Below, one piece after another: positions 17,074 through 25,382 of a DNA stretch of 64,000 nt (within the stretch, counting starts at the first letter, position 1; every line of letters starts with the position of its first letter). Position numbers and translations under genes: made by a program. Below the pieces are notes generated by a model. The model was not told where the DNA came from, made no database searches, and was given only the letters and a program-made list of their open reading frames with translations. The stretch comes from Clavibacter sp. B3I6 (lineage in GTDB: Bacteria > Actinomycetota > Actinomycetes > Actinomycetales > Microbacteriaceae): the NCBI RefSeq assembly GCF_030816895.1, contig NZ_JAUSYL010000001.1, positions 2,170,001 through 2,234,000 on the forward strand. The letters run 5' to 3'.

Positions 17074-17665
17074 TCAGCCGAGGCGCGCCAGGAGCTCCCG
17101 CGAGCGCTCCACCACGAGCGCCGTGGCGACCGGATCCGACGACGGCAGCGACGCGTCCGTGAACAGGTGAGCGTCGCCGTCGTACGCGAAGACCTCGGCG
17201 AGCTCGGGGCCGACGAGGTCCACCAGCTCCAGCGCGCCCGCGAGGTCGCCCTCGCCCGCGAAGAACGGATCCCGCGCCATGCCGTGCACCTGCACCTGCA
17301 CCCCGGCGGGCCACGGGCCGAAGGACCACTCGGCCGACAGCGGCACGAACGACTCGTAGAGGAGCGCCCCGCGCGCGCCGGGGCGGGTCTGCGCGAGGCG
17401 CTGGGCGATGGATCCGCCCCAGGAGACGCCCGCGTAGACCAGCTCGGCCGGCAGCTCCTCGAGCGCGCGCTCGGTGCGCGCGGCGACGACGTGGTCGGCG
17501 GAGGCCGGCCATCAGCGCGAGGCCCGCCTCGATCGACTCCGGCAGCGCGCCGTCGAACAGGTCCGGCACGTGCACGACGTGGCCGCCCTCCCGCAGCCCG
17601 TCCGCGAGGGCGTGGATCCCGGGGGTCGGGCCCTGCACGTGGTGGAACAGCACGATCTCGGCCAT
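17074..17665 (-). pseudogene. Dienelactone-hydrolase-family gene with a +1 frameshift
   Basis: The N-terminal part begins at the ATG at 17665 (MAEIVLFHHVQGPTPG...ALPESIEAGLALMAG), then leaves frame near 17503. The C-terminal part continues in another frame with VVAARTERALEELPAELVYAG, VSWGGSIAQRLA (nucleophile elbow), ALLYESFVPLSAEWSFGPWP, DPFFAGEGDL and FAYDGDAHLFTD (acid and catalytic His). Removing one C of the GGCCTCC run (minus strand, about 17503-17504) joins the halves into a normal 196-residue dienelactone-hydrolase-like protein. Either the gene is broken in this strain or the base is a sequencing error. The nucleophile position is Ser rather than the Cys of true dienelactone hydrolase. 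Confidence 0.75.
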
Positions 17666-17748
17666 GGGGTGCGCCTCTCGTCCGCCGCGCGGACGCGGAT
17701 CCCGGCACGCGCCTCGCGGGCCGTCGCTGCCCACGATAGGGAGGCGCG

Positions 17749-18504
17749 TCAGCGGGGGGAAGGGCGGTCGCCGCGGGGATCCGCGAGGTGCGCGCCGAAC
17801 GCCCGGCGGCGGGCGTCGTCGATCGCGTCGTCGAAGCGGAGGTCGGGGTCGCCGAGCATCGCGACGGTGGCGAGCGCGTGGATCCGCACCCGCGCGTCCG
17901 CCGCCCGCCGCGACCGCTCGACGACCGGCAGCGACGTCCGGCCGACGGCGACGAAGGCGCGCGTGAGGCTGTGCTGCATCTCGGCGGATCCGCGACCGAG
18001 CTGCGAGGCGAGCTCGCCGAGGAGGAAGCGGGCGCCCGCGGGGTCACGGTCGGCGTCGAGGAGGCCCGACGCCGTCCGCCAGGCCGTGCGCGCGACGTGC
18101 TCGTCGGGATCACGCAGCAGCGGCCGCGTGATCGCCGGGAGCGCGCGCCGGTCGCCGATCTTCGAGAGCGTGTGCAGCGCCTGGCTGCGCGCCTGCGGGA
18201 TGGGCGAGGTCAGCTCGGCGACGAGCGGCGGGATCGTGAGCTCCCGGTCGTGGCGGAGGAGCGCCCAGGTGAGCATCTCGCGCACGTTGAGGTCGGGCTC
18301 GACCCGGCAGCGGTGGACGAGGCCCTCGACGAGCGCGGGATCCGGCCGGGTGCCCGCGGTGAGCGCGGCCTGGAGGCGGGCGGAGGGGTCCGGGGCGCGG
18401 AGCGCGGCAGCGAGGCGGGCGGCGATCTCGGCGTCGGCGGGGCGCCCGGGGCGGGCCGGCCCGGCGTGGCGGGCGGCGTCGCCGGATTCGGCCTCGTCGC
18501 TCAC
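17749..18504 (-). CDS. HEAT-repeat protein
   Basis: A protein of 251 residues made of repeated helical pairs of the HEAT / PBS-lyase type: repeats can be read at LTSPIPQARSQALHTLSKIGDRRALP, LLRDPDEHVARTAWRTASGLL and VVERSRRAADARVRIHALATVAMLG. Such scaffolds bind other proteins; no enzyme motif is visible. The GTG start at 18504 overlaps the stop of the upstream hydrolase (GTGA), so the two are coupled. Role unknown. Confidence 0.72.
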   Translation of the reverse strand: MSDEAESGDAARHAGPARPGRPADAEIAARLAAALRAPDPSARLQAALTAGTRPDPALVEGLVHRCRVEPDLNVREMLTWALLRHDRELTIPPLVAELTSPIPQARSQALHTLSKIGDRRALPAITRPLLRDPDEHVARTAWRTASGLLDADRDPAGARFLLGELASQLGRGSAEMQHSLTRAFVAVGRTSLPVVERSRRAADARVRIHALATVAMLGDPDLRFDDAIDDARRRAFGAHLADPRGDRPSPR

Positions 18505-19232
18505 AGCACGTCCTCGATCGCGGCGAGCACCCGGTCAGGGTCCTCGAGCTGCATGTCGTGGTGGATCCCCGGCAACCGCCGCACGTCCCACCCGGCGCCC
18601 TCCAGCTCGGCGGCGTACGCGTCGGGCAGGACGGCGGGCGACTCGTCGGAGAGCACGATCGTCGACGGCACGGCCGGCGCGCTCACGGCGAGCGGGTGGA
18701 AGGCGACGTCGCGGAAGACGGGGATCGCCATGCCGCGGTCGAAGCGGGCCGCGGCGGCGTCGAGCGACGCGCGCACCTCGGCCGGGTACGCGGCGCGCAC
18801 GCGGGCGGCGGCCCGGGCGCGCGGCAGCTGCGCGGCGGCGAGGCCCACGAGCGGCGCCGCCCAGAACAGGCGGCCGCGGATCCCCGTGGTCGGCAGCGCC
18901 AGCCGGAACCCGGGATCGAGGTAGATCGCGCGCGCGGGCTCGAGGCGGGCGACCGCGCGCACCAGCACGGATCCGCCGAGCGAGTGCCCGACGACCGCGT
19001 CGAGCCCGCGCGGCAGGGACGCGGCGACGTCGTCGGCCATGTCCTCGATGCCGTACCCGGCCGCCCGATCGCTCCGTCCGTGGCCGCGGAGGTCGACCGT
19101 CGTGACGGTGAAGCGGCCCGTCGCCACGAGCCGGTCGACGAGGGGCGCCCAGGTCGCGCCGTCGCCGCCGAGCCCGTGCACCAGGCCGACGTGGCGCGCG
19201 CCGGAGCCGGCGGTGGCGCGGTGCAGCTGCAT
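18501..19232 (-). CDS. Alpha/beta hydrolase
   Basis: A protein of 243 residues. The oxyanion-hole motif is VHGLGGDGATW near residue 18, the nucleophile elbow VVGHSLGGSVLV (G-H-S-L-G, Ser about 87), and a C-terminal GIHHDMQLEDPDRV supplies the catalytic His; VDLRGHGRSDRA is the typical strand-4 region. Probably a cytoplasmic esterase, lactonase or epoxide-hydrolase relative. It is the first gene of a two-gene unit with the HEAT protein. Confidence 0.84.
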   Translation of the reverse strand: MQLHRATAGSGARHVGLVHGLGGDGATWAPLVDRLVATGRFTVTTVDLRGHGRSDRAAGYGIEDMADDVAASLPRGLDAVVGHSLGGSVLVRAVARLEPARAIYLDPGFRLALPTTGIRGRLFWAAPLVGLAAAQLPRARAAARVRAAYPAEVRASLDAAAARFDRGMAIPVFRDVAFHPLAVSAPAVPSTIVLSDESPAVLPDAYAAELEGAGWDVRRLPGIHHDMQLEDPDRVLAAIEDVL

Positions 19233-19269
19233 GGATCCAGTCTCCTCCCCGTGCGGACGGCGGACGCGC

Positions 19270-19303
19270 GCCGGCCCCGCATCCGGACGGATGCGGGGCC
19301 GGC
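19270..19303 (-). terminator. Strong hairpin between the hydrolase and dehydrogenase genes
   Basis: A perfect 15-base inverted repeat, GCCGGCCCCGCATCC, with a 4-base GGAC loop, 16 bases beyond the stop of the Gfo/Idh gene (minus strand). A likely terminator for that operon; no T-run. Confidence 0.65.
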
Positions 19304-19319
19304 GTCGTGGGTGGCGGCG

Positions 19320-20429
19320 CTAGAGCGTCGCGGCCGCCGGGTCCCAGTCCTCGGCCAGCGGCGTCGGCTTCTCGACGCTCGACGCCACCTGCACGACCTG
19401 GCGGCTCTCGGCCGCCTCGGAGATCGCGAGCAGCACGTCGAGCACGTGCGCCGCGACCTCGCCCGATGCGCGCACCGGGTCGCCGCCGCGGATGCTGCGC
19501 GCGAGGTCCAGCACGCCGGAGCCCCGGCCGTACGTGGATCCGGTCGCGGTCAGCGTCTCGGGCTCCTCCTGCCCGAAGCGCCACAGCTGGCTCTCGCCGT
19601 CGAACATGTTCGGGTCCGGGAGCACGATGGTGCCCTCGCTGCCCGAGATCTCGACGAAGCCGGCCCGCGGCAGCGCGTTCTGGAAGCTGAAGGTCGACTG
19701 CGCCGACTGGCCGCCCGCGAACGAGATGAGCGCCGCGTGGTGCGTGGGCACCTCCACCGGGAAGTCGGTTCCCGCCCGGGGTCCGCTGCCGATGGTGCGC
19801 GTGGTGCGCGAGGTCGAGGAGACCGCGCTCACCTTCTCGGCGGCGCCGAACGCGTGCACGAGCGTCGTCACGTAGTACGGGCCCATGTCGAAGAGCGGGC
19901 CCGCGCCGTGCGCGAACAGGAACTCGGGGTTCGGGTGCCAGGCGTCGGGGCCGGGCACGTGGAAGATCGTCGTCGCCGTGAGCGGCTCGCCGATGTCGCC
20001 GCGGGCGATGGCGCGCATGGCGCTCTGGATCCCCGCGCCGAGCACGGTGTCGGGCGCGCACGCGACCTGCACGCCGGCGGCGCGCGCCGCCTCGAGCAGC
20101 TCCGCGCCGGACGCGTGGTCGAGCGCCAGCGGCTTCTCGCTCCACACGTTCTTGCCCGCGGCCACGATCTGGCGGCCGACCTCGGCGTGCACGGCCGGGA
20201 TCGTGAGGTTCACGACGATCTCGATCTCGTCCATCGCGAGGAGCTCCTCGACGGTGCCGTGGTGCGGCACGCCGTGCTCCTCGGCGCGCGACCGGGCGCG
20301 GTCGAGGTCGATGTCGGCGACGAACAGGACCTCGAGGTCCGGGAACGCCGTCATGTTCTCCAGGTAGGTGCCCGAGATGACGCCCGCGCCGATGACGCCG
20401 ACGCCGACGCGGCCGGTGCCGCCGGTCAC
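19320..20429 (-). CDS. Gfo/Idh/MocA-family oxidoreductase
   Basis: A protein of 369 residues from the GTG at 20429. The N-terminal Rossmann fold starts VGVGVIGAGVISGTYLENM. The family's catalytic Lys is in NVWSEKPLALD (E-K-P). The C-terminal domain contains GPLFDMGPYYVTTLVHAFG, the substrate-binding D-x-G-x-Y/H pattern. Members oxidise or reduce sugars and inositols with NAD(P). Its start overlaps the stop of the sugar-isomerase-like gene (GTGA), so the two act together, most likely in catabolism of an uncommon sugar or inositol-like compound. Confidence 0.88.
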   Translation of the reverse strand: MTGGTGRVGVGVIGAGVISGTYLENMTAFPDLEVLFVADIDLDRARSRAEEHGVPHHGTVEELLAMDEIEIVVNLTIPAVHAEVGRQIVAAGKNVWSEKPLALDHASGAELLEAARAAGVQVACAPDTVLGAGIQSAMRAIARGDIGEPLTATTIFHVPGPDAWHPNPEFLFAHGAGPLFDMGPYYVTTLVHAFGAAEKVSAVSSTSRTTRTIGSGPRAGTDFPVEVPTHHAALISFAGGQSAQSTFSFQNALPRAGFVEISGSEGTIVLPDPNMFDGESQLWRFGQEEPETLTATGSTYGRGSGVLDLARSIRGGDPVRASGEVAAHVLDVLLAISEAAESRQVVQVASSVEKPTPLAEDWDPAAATL

Positions 20430-21232
20430 TTGTCGTTCTCCTGCAGCCAGGCGTAGGACGCCGCGATGCCGTCGAACACGTCGCCGGCGTAGTCGTCGAA
20501 CTCGACGACGCGGAGCGCGTGGGGCGCGGCCGCGAGCACGGCGGCGACGTCGACGTCGCCCTGGCCCGCGGGCTCCTGCATCTTGAAGGCCTGCGCGAGC
20601 TCCGGCGGCACGACGAGCGCGGACTCGGCGCTCGGGAGCACGTTGGCGATCGCGTCGGAGATCTTGCCGTCCTTCACGTGCAGGAACTGCACGCGGTCGC
20701 CCAGCTGGCGGAGGAGGGCGGGCGTGTCCATGCCGCCGACGGTCGACCAGAAGGTGTCCAGCTCGAGCACGACGTCGGCGTTCAGCCGCTCGACGAAGAG
20801 CTCGTAGACCGGGCGTCCGTCGACCTTGTTCGCGAACTCCCACTGGTGGTTGTGGTAGCCGAAGGCGAGGCCGCGGGCGGCGGCCTGGACCTGCAGCTCG
20901 TTGACGCGGTCGGCGATCCGGTGCGCGTCGTCGGCGGTCTGCCAGCGCTCCGAGGGGATGAACGGGTCGATGACCGTGTGGATCCCGAGCTTCGCGGCGG
21001 CGTCGAAGGTGCGGGCGGCCTGGTCGTCGTCGCCGTCGATGACGGGCGCGTGGCCGGAGGGCGCGGTGACGCCGGACGCGGCGAACGCGGCGGCGAACTC
21101 GTCGGCGCGCTCGACGAACGCGTACGGCTCGACCTGCGTGTAGCCGATCTCGGCGACGCGGGCGACGGCGCCCTGGAGGTCCGCGGAGACAGCGTCGCGG
21201 ACCGTGTAGAGCTGGACGGAGGGGGCGGTCAT
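20426..21232 (-). CDS. Sugar phosphate isomerase/epimerase (xylose isomerase-like TIM barrel)
   Basis: A protein of 268 residues. It starts APSVQLYTVRDAVSADLQGAVARVAEIGYTQVE, the first barrel strand of the AP_endonuc_2 family. Metal-binding candidates are visible at YHNHQWEF, VVLELDTFW, FLHVKDGK and VVEFDDY. It lacks a signal peptide. It forms a coupled pair with the downstream Gfo/Idh dehydrogenase, a common pairing in inositol, 3-keto-sugar or polyol breakdown. The specific substrate cannot be assigned. Confidence 0.85.
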   Translation of the reverse strand: MTAPSVQLYTVRDAVSADLQGAVARVAEIGYTQVEPYAFVERADEFAAAFAASGVTAPSGHAPVIDGDDDQAARTFDAAAKLGIHTVIDPFIPSERWQTADDAHRIADRVNELQVQAAARGLAFGYHNHQWEFANKVDGRPVYELFVERLNADVVLELDTFWSTVGGMDTPALLRQLGDRVQFLHVKDGKISDAIANVLPSAESALVVPPELAQAFKMQEPAGQGDVDVAAVLAAAPHALRVVEFDDYAGDVFDGIAASYAWLQENDK

Positions 21233-21472
21233 GGTCGCTCCTTTCAGGAGGGTGACTGGTGGCCCACGGCCGCCGCACGCTCCCGCCGTCGCGTCTGGAC
21301 GGCTGAGCCACGATGCCCGCAGGGTTCGACCGGCGCGAGACGCGCCGCATCGTCAAACCTACCGTCGGTCGGGCTCCGGATCCCAGAGGTCGGGGCGACG
21401 GATCCTGGTCGGGGCGCGATCCGGGGTGCCAGGCTGGCAGCACCCGCTCGACGACGCGCCGAAGGAGCCGCC

Positions 21473-21865
21473 ATGAGGATCCACCGCACCACCACCGTGC
21501 TCGACGCCCCCGACCTCGCCGTCGAGAGCGCCTTCTGGGCCGCGCTCCTCGAGGGCGAGGTGGAGGGCACCGACGACGACTGGCACAGCATCCGCGCCGG
21601 GGACGGCTCGCGCCTCGCGATCCAGCTCGCACCCGACTTCGTGCCGCCGGTCTGGCCGGGCGAGGGCCCGCGCCAGCAGCAGCAGATCCACCTGGACCTC
21701 TACGTCGACGACCTCGACGAGGGCCGCGAGCGCGTGCTCGCCCTCGGCGGACGCCTGATCCAGCCGGCCGAGGACCCGACGGCGGCCGACCGCTTCGACG
21801 TGTACGCGGATCCGGCGGGGCACCCGTTCTGCCTGTGCGTCTCGAGCGGGGACGCGGGGGCGTAG
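21473..21865 (+). CDS. VOC-family (glyoxalase/bleomycin-resistance-like) protein
   Basis: A protein of 130 residues with GAAGGAG 6 bases before the ATG at 21473. Two beta-alpha-beta-beta-beta halves are readable: MRIHRTTTVLDAPDLAVESAFWAALLEGEV and QIHLDLYVDDLDEGRERVLALGGRL, ending DRFDVYADPAGHPFCLC. The D-P-x-G-H-P-F-C-L end is typical of small actinobacterial VOC proteins. Metal ligands are not obvious except the His in QIHLDLYVDD. Function unknown; related proteins bind or detoxify small molecules. Confidence 0.83.
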   Translation: MRIHRTTTVLDAPDLAVESAFWAALLEGEVEGTDDDWHSIRAGDGSRLAIQLAPDFVPPVWPGEGPRQQQQIHLDLYVDDLDEGRERVLALGGRLIQPAEDPTAADRFDVYADPAGHPFCLCVSSGDAGA

Positions 21866-21902
21866 GGGATCGCGCCGCGACGGCCGGCGACGGGACCCCG
21901 GC

Positions 21903-22874
21903 TCAGCGCTCCCCCGACGCCCCGAACGCGTGCAGCCCCAGCCCGTCGGCGAGCGCCCCCGCGAGCACCGCGCCGCGCACGCTCGTGCCCTGGTCGTCGA
22001 GCGGCGGGCTGAACACCGCAGCACCCAGGCGGCCCGGCGCGGAGAGGACGATCGCGCCCGAGACGCTGGACTTCGCGGGCACGCCGACCTGCCGCATCCA
22101 CCGCCCGGAGCCGTCGTAGACGCCGCAGGTGGCCATGACCGAGACGACGTCGCGCGCGACATCCCGCGGGATCACGCGTGACCCCGTGAGGGGGTTGCGG
22201 CCCCCGCACGCGAGCGTCGCGCCCATCGCCGCGAGGATCTCGGCGCTCACCCGCACCGCGCACGCCCGCGCGTAGGCGGCCACCGCGTCGTCGGCGGAGA
22301 CGTGCAGCGTGCCCTCCGAGCGCATGAGGTGGGCGAGCGCGTGGTTGCGGTCGCCGAGCAGCTGCTCGGACTCCGCGACCTCCTCGTCGACCTCGAGCTC
22401 GCGTCCCGCGAACGCGCTGAGGCCCGCGAGGATCCGCGCGTTCCGCTCCTCCAGCGAGGATCCGCGCACGAGGCTCGCCGTGAGGATCGCGCCCGCGTTC
22501 ACCATCGGGTTCGGCGGCCGGCCGGTGCCGCTCTCCAGCTTGATGGCGTCGAAGGACTCGCCCGTCGGCTCGATGCCCACCGCGTCGAGCGCGGCGCCGT
22601 CGGTGTCGGCGAGCGCCAGCGCGAAGAGGAACGGCTTGACGGCGGACTGGATGGAGAAGGGGTGCGCGCTGTCGCCCGCCGCGTGCGTCCGGCCGTCGGG
22701 CGTGACGAGCGCGATGCCCGCGAGCCGGGGATCCGCCTCCGCGAGCTGCGGGATGCTGTCGTCGACCTGACCGCCGTCGTCGTCGTCGGCGACCGACGCC
22801 AGCAGCGCGTCGAGGTCGAGGGCGTGGGCGGCGTCGTGGGCGGCGTCGTGCGAGGCGGATCCAGGAGGGGGCAT
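21903..22874 (-). CDS. glsA: Glutaminase (GlsA/YbaS type)
   Basis: A protein of 323 residues from the ATG at 22874. It has the serine beta-lactamase-like fold of bacterial glutaminases: the Ser-x-x-Lys of FSIQSAVKPFLFALAL, then GTGRPPNPMVNAGAI (the strongly conserved P-x-N-P-x-V/I-N-A-G-A), NHALAHLMRSEG, and GGRNPLTGSRVIP. The C-terminal VSVMATCGVYDGSGRW and VGVPAKSSVSGAI are also family landmarks. It hydrolyses glutamine to glutamate and ammonia in the cytoplasm. The frame is open further upstream, but the earlier residues look non-conserved. Single gene. Confidence 0.92.
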   Translation of the reverse strand: MPPPGSASHDAAHDAAHALDLDALLASVADDDDGGQVDDSIPQLAEADPRLAGIALVTPDGRTHAAGDSAHPFSIQSAVKPFLFALALADTDGAALDAVGIEPTGESFDAIKLESGTGRPPNPMVNAGAILTASLVRGSSLEERNARILAGLSAFAGRELEVDEEVAESEQLLGDRNHALAHLMRSEGTLHVSADDAVAAYARACAVRVSAEILAAMGATLACGGRNPLTGSRVIPRDVARDVVSVMATCGVYDGSGRWMRQVGVPAKSSVSGAIVLSAPGRLGAAVFSPPLDDQGTSVRGAVLAGALADGLGLHAFGASGER

Positions 22875-23100
22875 GCTCCCACCCTGCCAGCGCCCGCGGC
22901 GGACGATCGCGTCCGGGCCCGCGACGCGGAGGGGGAAGGCCCGGCCTCCGTGCACGGAGGACCGGGCGGGATGGGCATCTCCCCGAGACGCCCATGCGAT
23001 GCGAGGACGTCCCACCCGAAGGGCTCGTCCCGCACCGTCGAACGTAGGCCCTGCGGCGGGTCCATCCGCAGCATCGACCTTCCGCGGCTAGTCCGTCCGG

Positions 23101-23316
23101 TCAGCCGACGGTGTCGCGCGGATCCGTGCCCGTGTCCTGCGCACGCCGCGCATCCCGCGAGACGAGCCGCTGGAACAGCACCACGAGCACGGCCACCCCG
23201 ATCGGGACCCACCCCCTCGCGTTCCCGGCGACCAGCCCGCCGACTCCCGCGAGCGCGATGGCCGCCGCGGTCCCGTAGACGATCCAGCGGCTGCGGTGCA
23301 GGAAGGAGAGGTGCAT
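23101..23316 (-). CDS. Small two-helix membrane protein
   Basis: A protein of 71 residues: MHLSFLHRSR, then two hydrophobic segments (about 12-31 and 37-51), then a basic-acidic tail. No family recognised. It may be an uncharacterised inner-membrane protein; good GC-ending codon use supports it. On both sides are gaps (22875-23100 and 23317-23461) with no further gene visible. Confidence 0.55.
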   Translation of the reverse strand: MHLSFLHRSRWIVYGTAAAIALAGVGGLVAGNARGWVPIGVAVLVVLFQRLVSRDARRAQDTGTDPRDTVG

Positions 23317-23461
23317 GGATCCACCCTCGCAGACGCCCCAGGTGACGTCGCGGGCGTCGCGGACCCGCCTGAGCAGACGCGGTCTCGACCGGTCAGCCGC
23401 GGGGACGATCCCGCGGATCGCCGCCAGCGCCCGCTGCCCGACGGAGCGATGGGAGCGGGGG

Positions 23462-25264
23462 TCACGCCGGCTGCAGCAGGTCCCCGTCCTCCACGAGCTT
23501 CCGCGACAGCACGCGGTACCCCTCCTTCTCGAAGAAGACGGTGAGCCGGTCCTCCTCCGTGCTCATCACGGTGCCCGGCCCCCACTCGGCGTGGGTGACC
23601 TGCGACTGCGGCGGGAACCGGTCGTCGGACGCGTCCTCGGTCGCCTCCTCCGTCGCCTCCCCGGCGTCGGCCGTGCCCATCGCCTCCTCGTGCGCGTCGT
23701 CCTCGTCGAGCCGGTCGCACACGTCGCAGTTGCCGCAGCGCACCGGGGAGTCCTCGCCGAAGTAGCCCAGCAGGTACTGGCGGCGGCACTGCATCGTCTC
23801 CGCGTAGCCGCGCATCATCTCCAGGCGCGAGACCTCGATGCGCTCGCGCTCCTCGGCCACCTCCTTCGCGCGGGAGGCGGCCTCGCGCGGATCCAGCTCC
23901 TCCGTGACGTACGCGCCGTCGCGGTCGGATCCCAGCACGCCCGCGTCCACGAGCAGGTGGAGCACGCCGCCGACCGTGCGCGCGGACATGCCGGCCCGCT
24001 CCGCGACCGCCGCGGGCCGCACCGGACCGTCGGCGCCCGCCACCGCGACCGCCGCGTACACGTCGCGGAGGCTCGCGGGCCGGGGCGTGCGCGCCGCGAA
24101 GAAGCGGCGGAGCCCGAGGTCCTCGGCGCGGTAGTGCAGGATCCCGACGGCGGGCTCCCCGTCGCGGCCGGCCCGGCCGACCTCCTGGTAGTAGGCGTCG
24201 ACGGACTCGGGCGGCGCCGCGTGGATCACGTACCGCACGGTCGGCTTGTCGATGCCCATGCCGAACGCGCTCGTCGCGACCACGACGTCGACGTCGTCCT
24301 CGTGGAAGGCCGTCTGCACGCGGTCGCGCTCCGCCGCCGGGAGGCCCGCGTGGTACGCCGCGGTGCGGAGGCCCGCCGCCTGGATCTCCTCGGCGTACTG
24401 CTCCGCGTCCTTGCGCGTGGCCACGTAGACGAGGCCCGGCTGGGCCTGCTCCCCGACGTGCGCGACGATCGCCCGCCGCTTCTCGGACTCCTCCGTGTGC
24501 CGGCGCACCTCGAGGCGGATGTTCGGCCGGTCGAACCCGGAGGACAGCACGAACGGGTCGCGGAGGCCGAGGCGCTCCTCGATCTCGGTGCGGACGGGAG
24601 TGGACCCGGTCGCGGTCATCGCGACGGTCGGCGGGTGGCCGAGCGCGTCGATCACGCCGCCGAGTCCCAGGTAGTCGGGCCGGAAGTCGTGGCCCCAGGA
24701 GGCGACGCAGTGCGCCTCGTCGATCACCACGAGCGAGACCCCGCGCGCCACCAGCCGCTCGACGACCTCGTCGCGCGCGAGCTGCTCGGGCGTGAGGAAC
24801 ACGATCCGCGCGCCGGGCTCCTCGACGGTCGCCCACGCCTCCTCGAGCGCCTTCCCGCGGATCGTGCCGTTGATCACGCGCGCGGGCGGCGCCGCGGGCG
24901 CGTCCTCGAGGTTCTGCACCTGGTCGGCCTGCAGCGCGATGAGCGGCGAGACCACGACGGTGAGGCCCTCCATCAGCACGGTGGCGACCTGGTAGATGGC
25001 GGACTTGCCGTAGCCCGTGGGCATCACGACGAGCGCGTCGCGGCCGCGGACGAGCGGGCCGATGGTGCGCAGCTGGCCGTCGAGGAGGTCGTCCCAGCCG
25101 AAGGCCTCGCGCGCGACGCGGACCGCGTCGTCGGGTCCGGGGCCGGGCGTCGGCTCCGGCAGGAGGGCGGGATCCGCCGCGGCGCGGTCCTCATCCGGCC
25201 GGTCGTGGGACGCGCTCCGGTCGGTCGTGCGGGTGGGGCTCTCGGCGGTGCGGTTCTGCTTCAC
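23462..25264 (-). CDS. recQ: RecQ-family ATP-dependent DNA helicase
   Basis: A protein of 600 residues. Walker A is VVMPTGYGKSAIYQ near residue 82; the DEAH box is VVIDEAHCVASWGHDFRPDY near 180 (the RecQ aromatic-rich loop follows it). The second helicase domain has GLVYVATRKDAEQYAEEI and YQEVGRAGRDGEP. A zinc site is built by MQCRRQYLLGYFGED and RCGNCDVCD near residues 490-520. After it comes a shortened winged-helix region and a C-terminal AEWGPGTVMSTEEDRLTVFF tail, common in actinobacterial RecQ and different from E. coli's HRDC. A 3'-5' helicase for recombination and fork repair. Confidence 0.92.
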   Translation of the reverse strand: MKQNRTAESPTRTTDRSASHDRPDEDRAAADPALLPEPTPGPGPDDAVRVAREAFGWDDLLDGQLRTIGPLVRGRDALVVMPTGYGKSAIYQVATVLMEGLTVVVSPLIALQADQVQNLEDAPAAPPARVINGTIRGKALEEAWATVEEPGARIVFLTPEQLARDEVVERLVARGVSLVVIDEAHCVASWGHDFRPDYLGLGGVIDALGHPPTVAMTATGSTPVRTEIEERLGLRDPFVLSSGFDRPNIRLEVRRHTEESEKRRAIVAHVGEQAQPGLVYVATRKDAEQYAEEIQAAGLRTAAYHAGLPAAERDRVQTAFHEDDVDVVVATSAFGMGIDKPTVRYVIHAAPPESVDAYYQEVGRAGRDGEPAVGILHYRAEDLGLRRFFAARTPRPASLRDVYAAVAVAGADGPVRPAAVAERAGMSARTVGGVLHLLVDAGVLGSDRDGAYVTEELDPREAASRAKEVAEERERIEVSRLEMMRGYAETMQCRRQYLLGYFGEDSPVRCGNCDVCDRLDEDDAHEEAMGTADAGEATEEATEDASDDRFPPQSQVTHAEWGPGTVMSTEEDRLTVFFEKEGYRVLSRKLVEDGDLLQPA

Positions 25265-25382
25265 CTCCCCACTGAACGCCGCGTGCCGAGCAGTGCCCAG
25301 GGTCTTGACGCCGCTCTCGGCGCACCGTCACCCTCGCCGGCATCCGGGCGCGCCGCGTGCCCGACGCGCCCCGCGCGCGACC

